Shown here: in pieces, positions 63,284 to 64,000 of the stretch
How the letters are laid out: each line of letters opens with the position of its first letter
Numbering within the stretch: position 1 is the stretch's first letter
Origin: Rhizobium sp. CB3090
GTDB taxonomy: Bacteria; Pseudomonadota; Alphaproteobacteria; Rhizobiales; Rhizobiaceae
Direction of reading: 5' to 3'
DNA: 64,000 bases
NCBI RefSeq assembly: GCF_029714285.1
Contig: NZ_CP121663.1
Coordinates: 1,302,001-1,366,000, forward strand
The notes under the pieces: generated by a model
Told to the model about the DNA's origin: nothing
Seen by the model: the letters and a program-made list of their open reading frames with translations, nothing else
The model's database searches: none
Program-made: the position numbers and the translations under genes

Positions 63284-64000
63284 ATGAGCCAATTTCCATC
63301 TCCTGGGGCGCAAGCGATGAAAGCTGCCGTCGTTACCGGGCCTGGTCGATTGCGGATCGACGAAGTTCCCCTCCCCCAACCGCGTCGCCACCAGGTTCGC
63401 ATTCGACTCGAAGGCTGCGGCGTCTGCGCCTCCAATCTAGTGCCATGGGCCGGACCCGAATGGATGCAGTTTCCCACCGAGCCCGGCGGTCTGGGGCATG
63501 AGGGCTGGGGCGTGATTGACGCCGTCGGTGACGATGTCCGCGATCTTCGCATCGGCGATCGCGTGGCTTCGTTGGGCCATCATGCCTACGCAATGTACGA
63601 TGTCGCTGACGAGCACGCTGTCTTCCCTCTTCCCGGCGCCTTTGACGGGTTGGCCTTTCCAGGTGAACCGCTGGGTTGTGCCATGAACATTTTCAAACGG
63701 AGCGAGATCGTCGCAGGGCAGACCGTTGCAATCGTCGGCATCGGCTTTCTGGGTTCCCTCTTGGTGCAGCTTTGCGCGAGGGCCGGCGCACACGTCATCG
63801 CCATCTCCCGGCGGCGATCATCTCTCGAATGGGCAAGGCAAGCGGGCGCCTCCGAAATCATCCCGATGGAAGATCATTGGCACATCATCGAACAGGTGAA
63901 GCAGCTCACGGATAGCCATCTGTGCGATCGCGTCATTGAGGCCGTCGGGAAGCAATGGCCGCTCGATCTGGCAGCGGAACTGACGCGTGAGCGTGGCCGG
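63284..64000 (+). CDS. MDR-family zinc-type dehydrogenase (3' end outside window)
   Basis: 239 codons, open to the window edge. MKAAVVTGPGRLRIDEVPLP, GCGVCASNLVPWAGPEW (first ligand Cys), GGLGHEGWGVIDAVG and the nucleotide loop VAIVGIGFLGSLLVQLCARA. The structural zinc lobe is absent, as in sugar/polyol subfamilies (NGHHAYAM-like linker here). ATG at 63284 preceded by AGGAGGAG. It may form or oxidise a sugar for the divergent glycan operon. Confidence 0.88.
   Translation, partial: MSQFPSPGAQAMKAAVVTGPGRLRIDEVPLPQPRRHQVRIRLEGCGVCASNLVPWAGPEWMQFPTEPGGLGHEGWGVIDAVGDDVRDLRIGDRVASLGHHAYAMYDVADEHAVFPLPGAFDGLAFPGEPLGCAMNIFKRSEIVAGQTVAIVGIGFLGSLLVQLCARAGAHVIAISRRRSSLEWARQAGASEIIPMEDHWHIIEQVKQLTDSHLCDRVIEAVGKQWPLDLAAELTRERGR

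Noticed and set aside
1..64000. CRISPR arrays, tRNA and rRNA genes
   Set aside because: I saw no regularly spaced repeats, no cloverleaf with CCA-type end and no rRNA-like stretches; a covariance-model search would be needed to be sure.

Overview
The window looks like an accessory replicon or genomic-island stretch of a Rhizobium/Agrobacterium-type alphaproteobacterium. The basis is high GC, rhizobial families (DUF982, CsbD, DUF2934, HWE-type kinase remnants), many ABC importers, IS3/IS110/IS630 elements and a groEL paralogue without the Met/Gly-rich tail. Gene names come from reading motifs in the translated sequence; no database was searched.

Layout. 1-5 kb: end of groEL, then small stress and housekeeping genes (glycosyltransferase, cupin, glycine-zipper stress protein, secreted PepSY-like protein, DUF2934 protein, response regulator). 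5.1-6.3 kb: a recombination scar where a dispersed repeat, a histidine-kinase tail and a truncated paoC are joined. 6.3-11.9 kb: paoB, paoA, transketolase and a FAD monooxygenase, all on minus. 12-17.7 kb: gene-poor, with gene remnants, a degenerate GGDEF protein, a VapBC pair, a two-winged-helix protein and an orphan leader whose Shine-Dalgarno can be sequestered. 17.7-24 kb: GntR regulator, a 31-codon coupled leader ORF, a tagaturonate/mannitol-type dehydrogenase, a polar amino-acid-type ABC importer and an L-galactonate-dehydrogenase-like enzyme. 24-27 kb: IS3 and IS110 elements.

27-48 kb is the most coherent system. A LivGFHMK importer faces a plus-strand operon of cytochrome P450, LigJ-like hydratase, a substrate-binding-protein-fold protein without signal peptide, LigK-like aldolase, cupin, ferredoxin reductase and [2Fe-2S] ferredoxin. 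Nearby are adhC-pntA-pntB, a membrane protein with YceI, DoxX-TetR, and a second dehydrogenase followed by gfa. Four of the promoters carry the same palindrome, GGATAC-N6-GTATCC, so I infer one TetR regulon: uptake of a (methoxy-)aromatic compound, P450 attack, formaldehyde removal by glutathione (Gfa, AdhC) and lower 4,5-cleavage steps (LigJ, LigK). No ring-cleavage dioxygenase is visible.

48-52 kb is a second scar: aconitase, kinase, IS3, IS630 and IS110 fragments and the second copy of the dispersed repeat. 52-53.6 kb holds an NRAMP-like transporter and a tiny membrane protein. 53.6-63 kb is a tightly overlapping minus-strand glycan operon: epimerase, a glycoside-hydrolase/epimerase fusion, four glycosyltransferases, a UDP-xylose-synthase-like enzyme and a methyltransferase. 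A divergent zinc dehydrogenase runs off the right edge.
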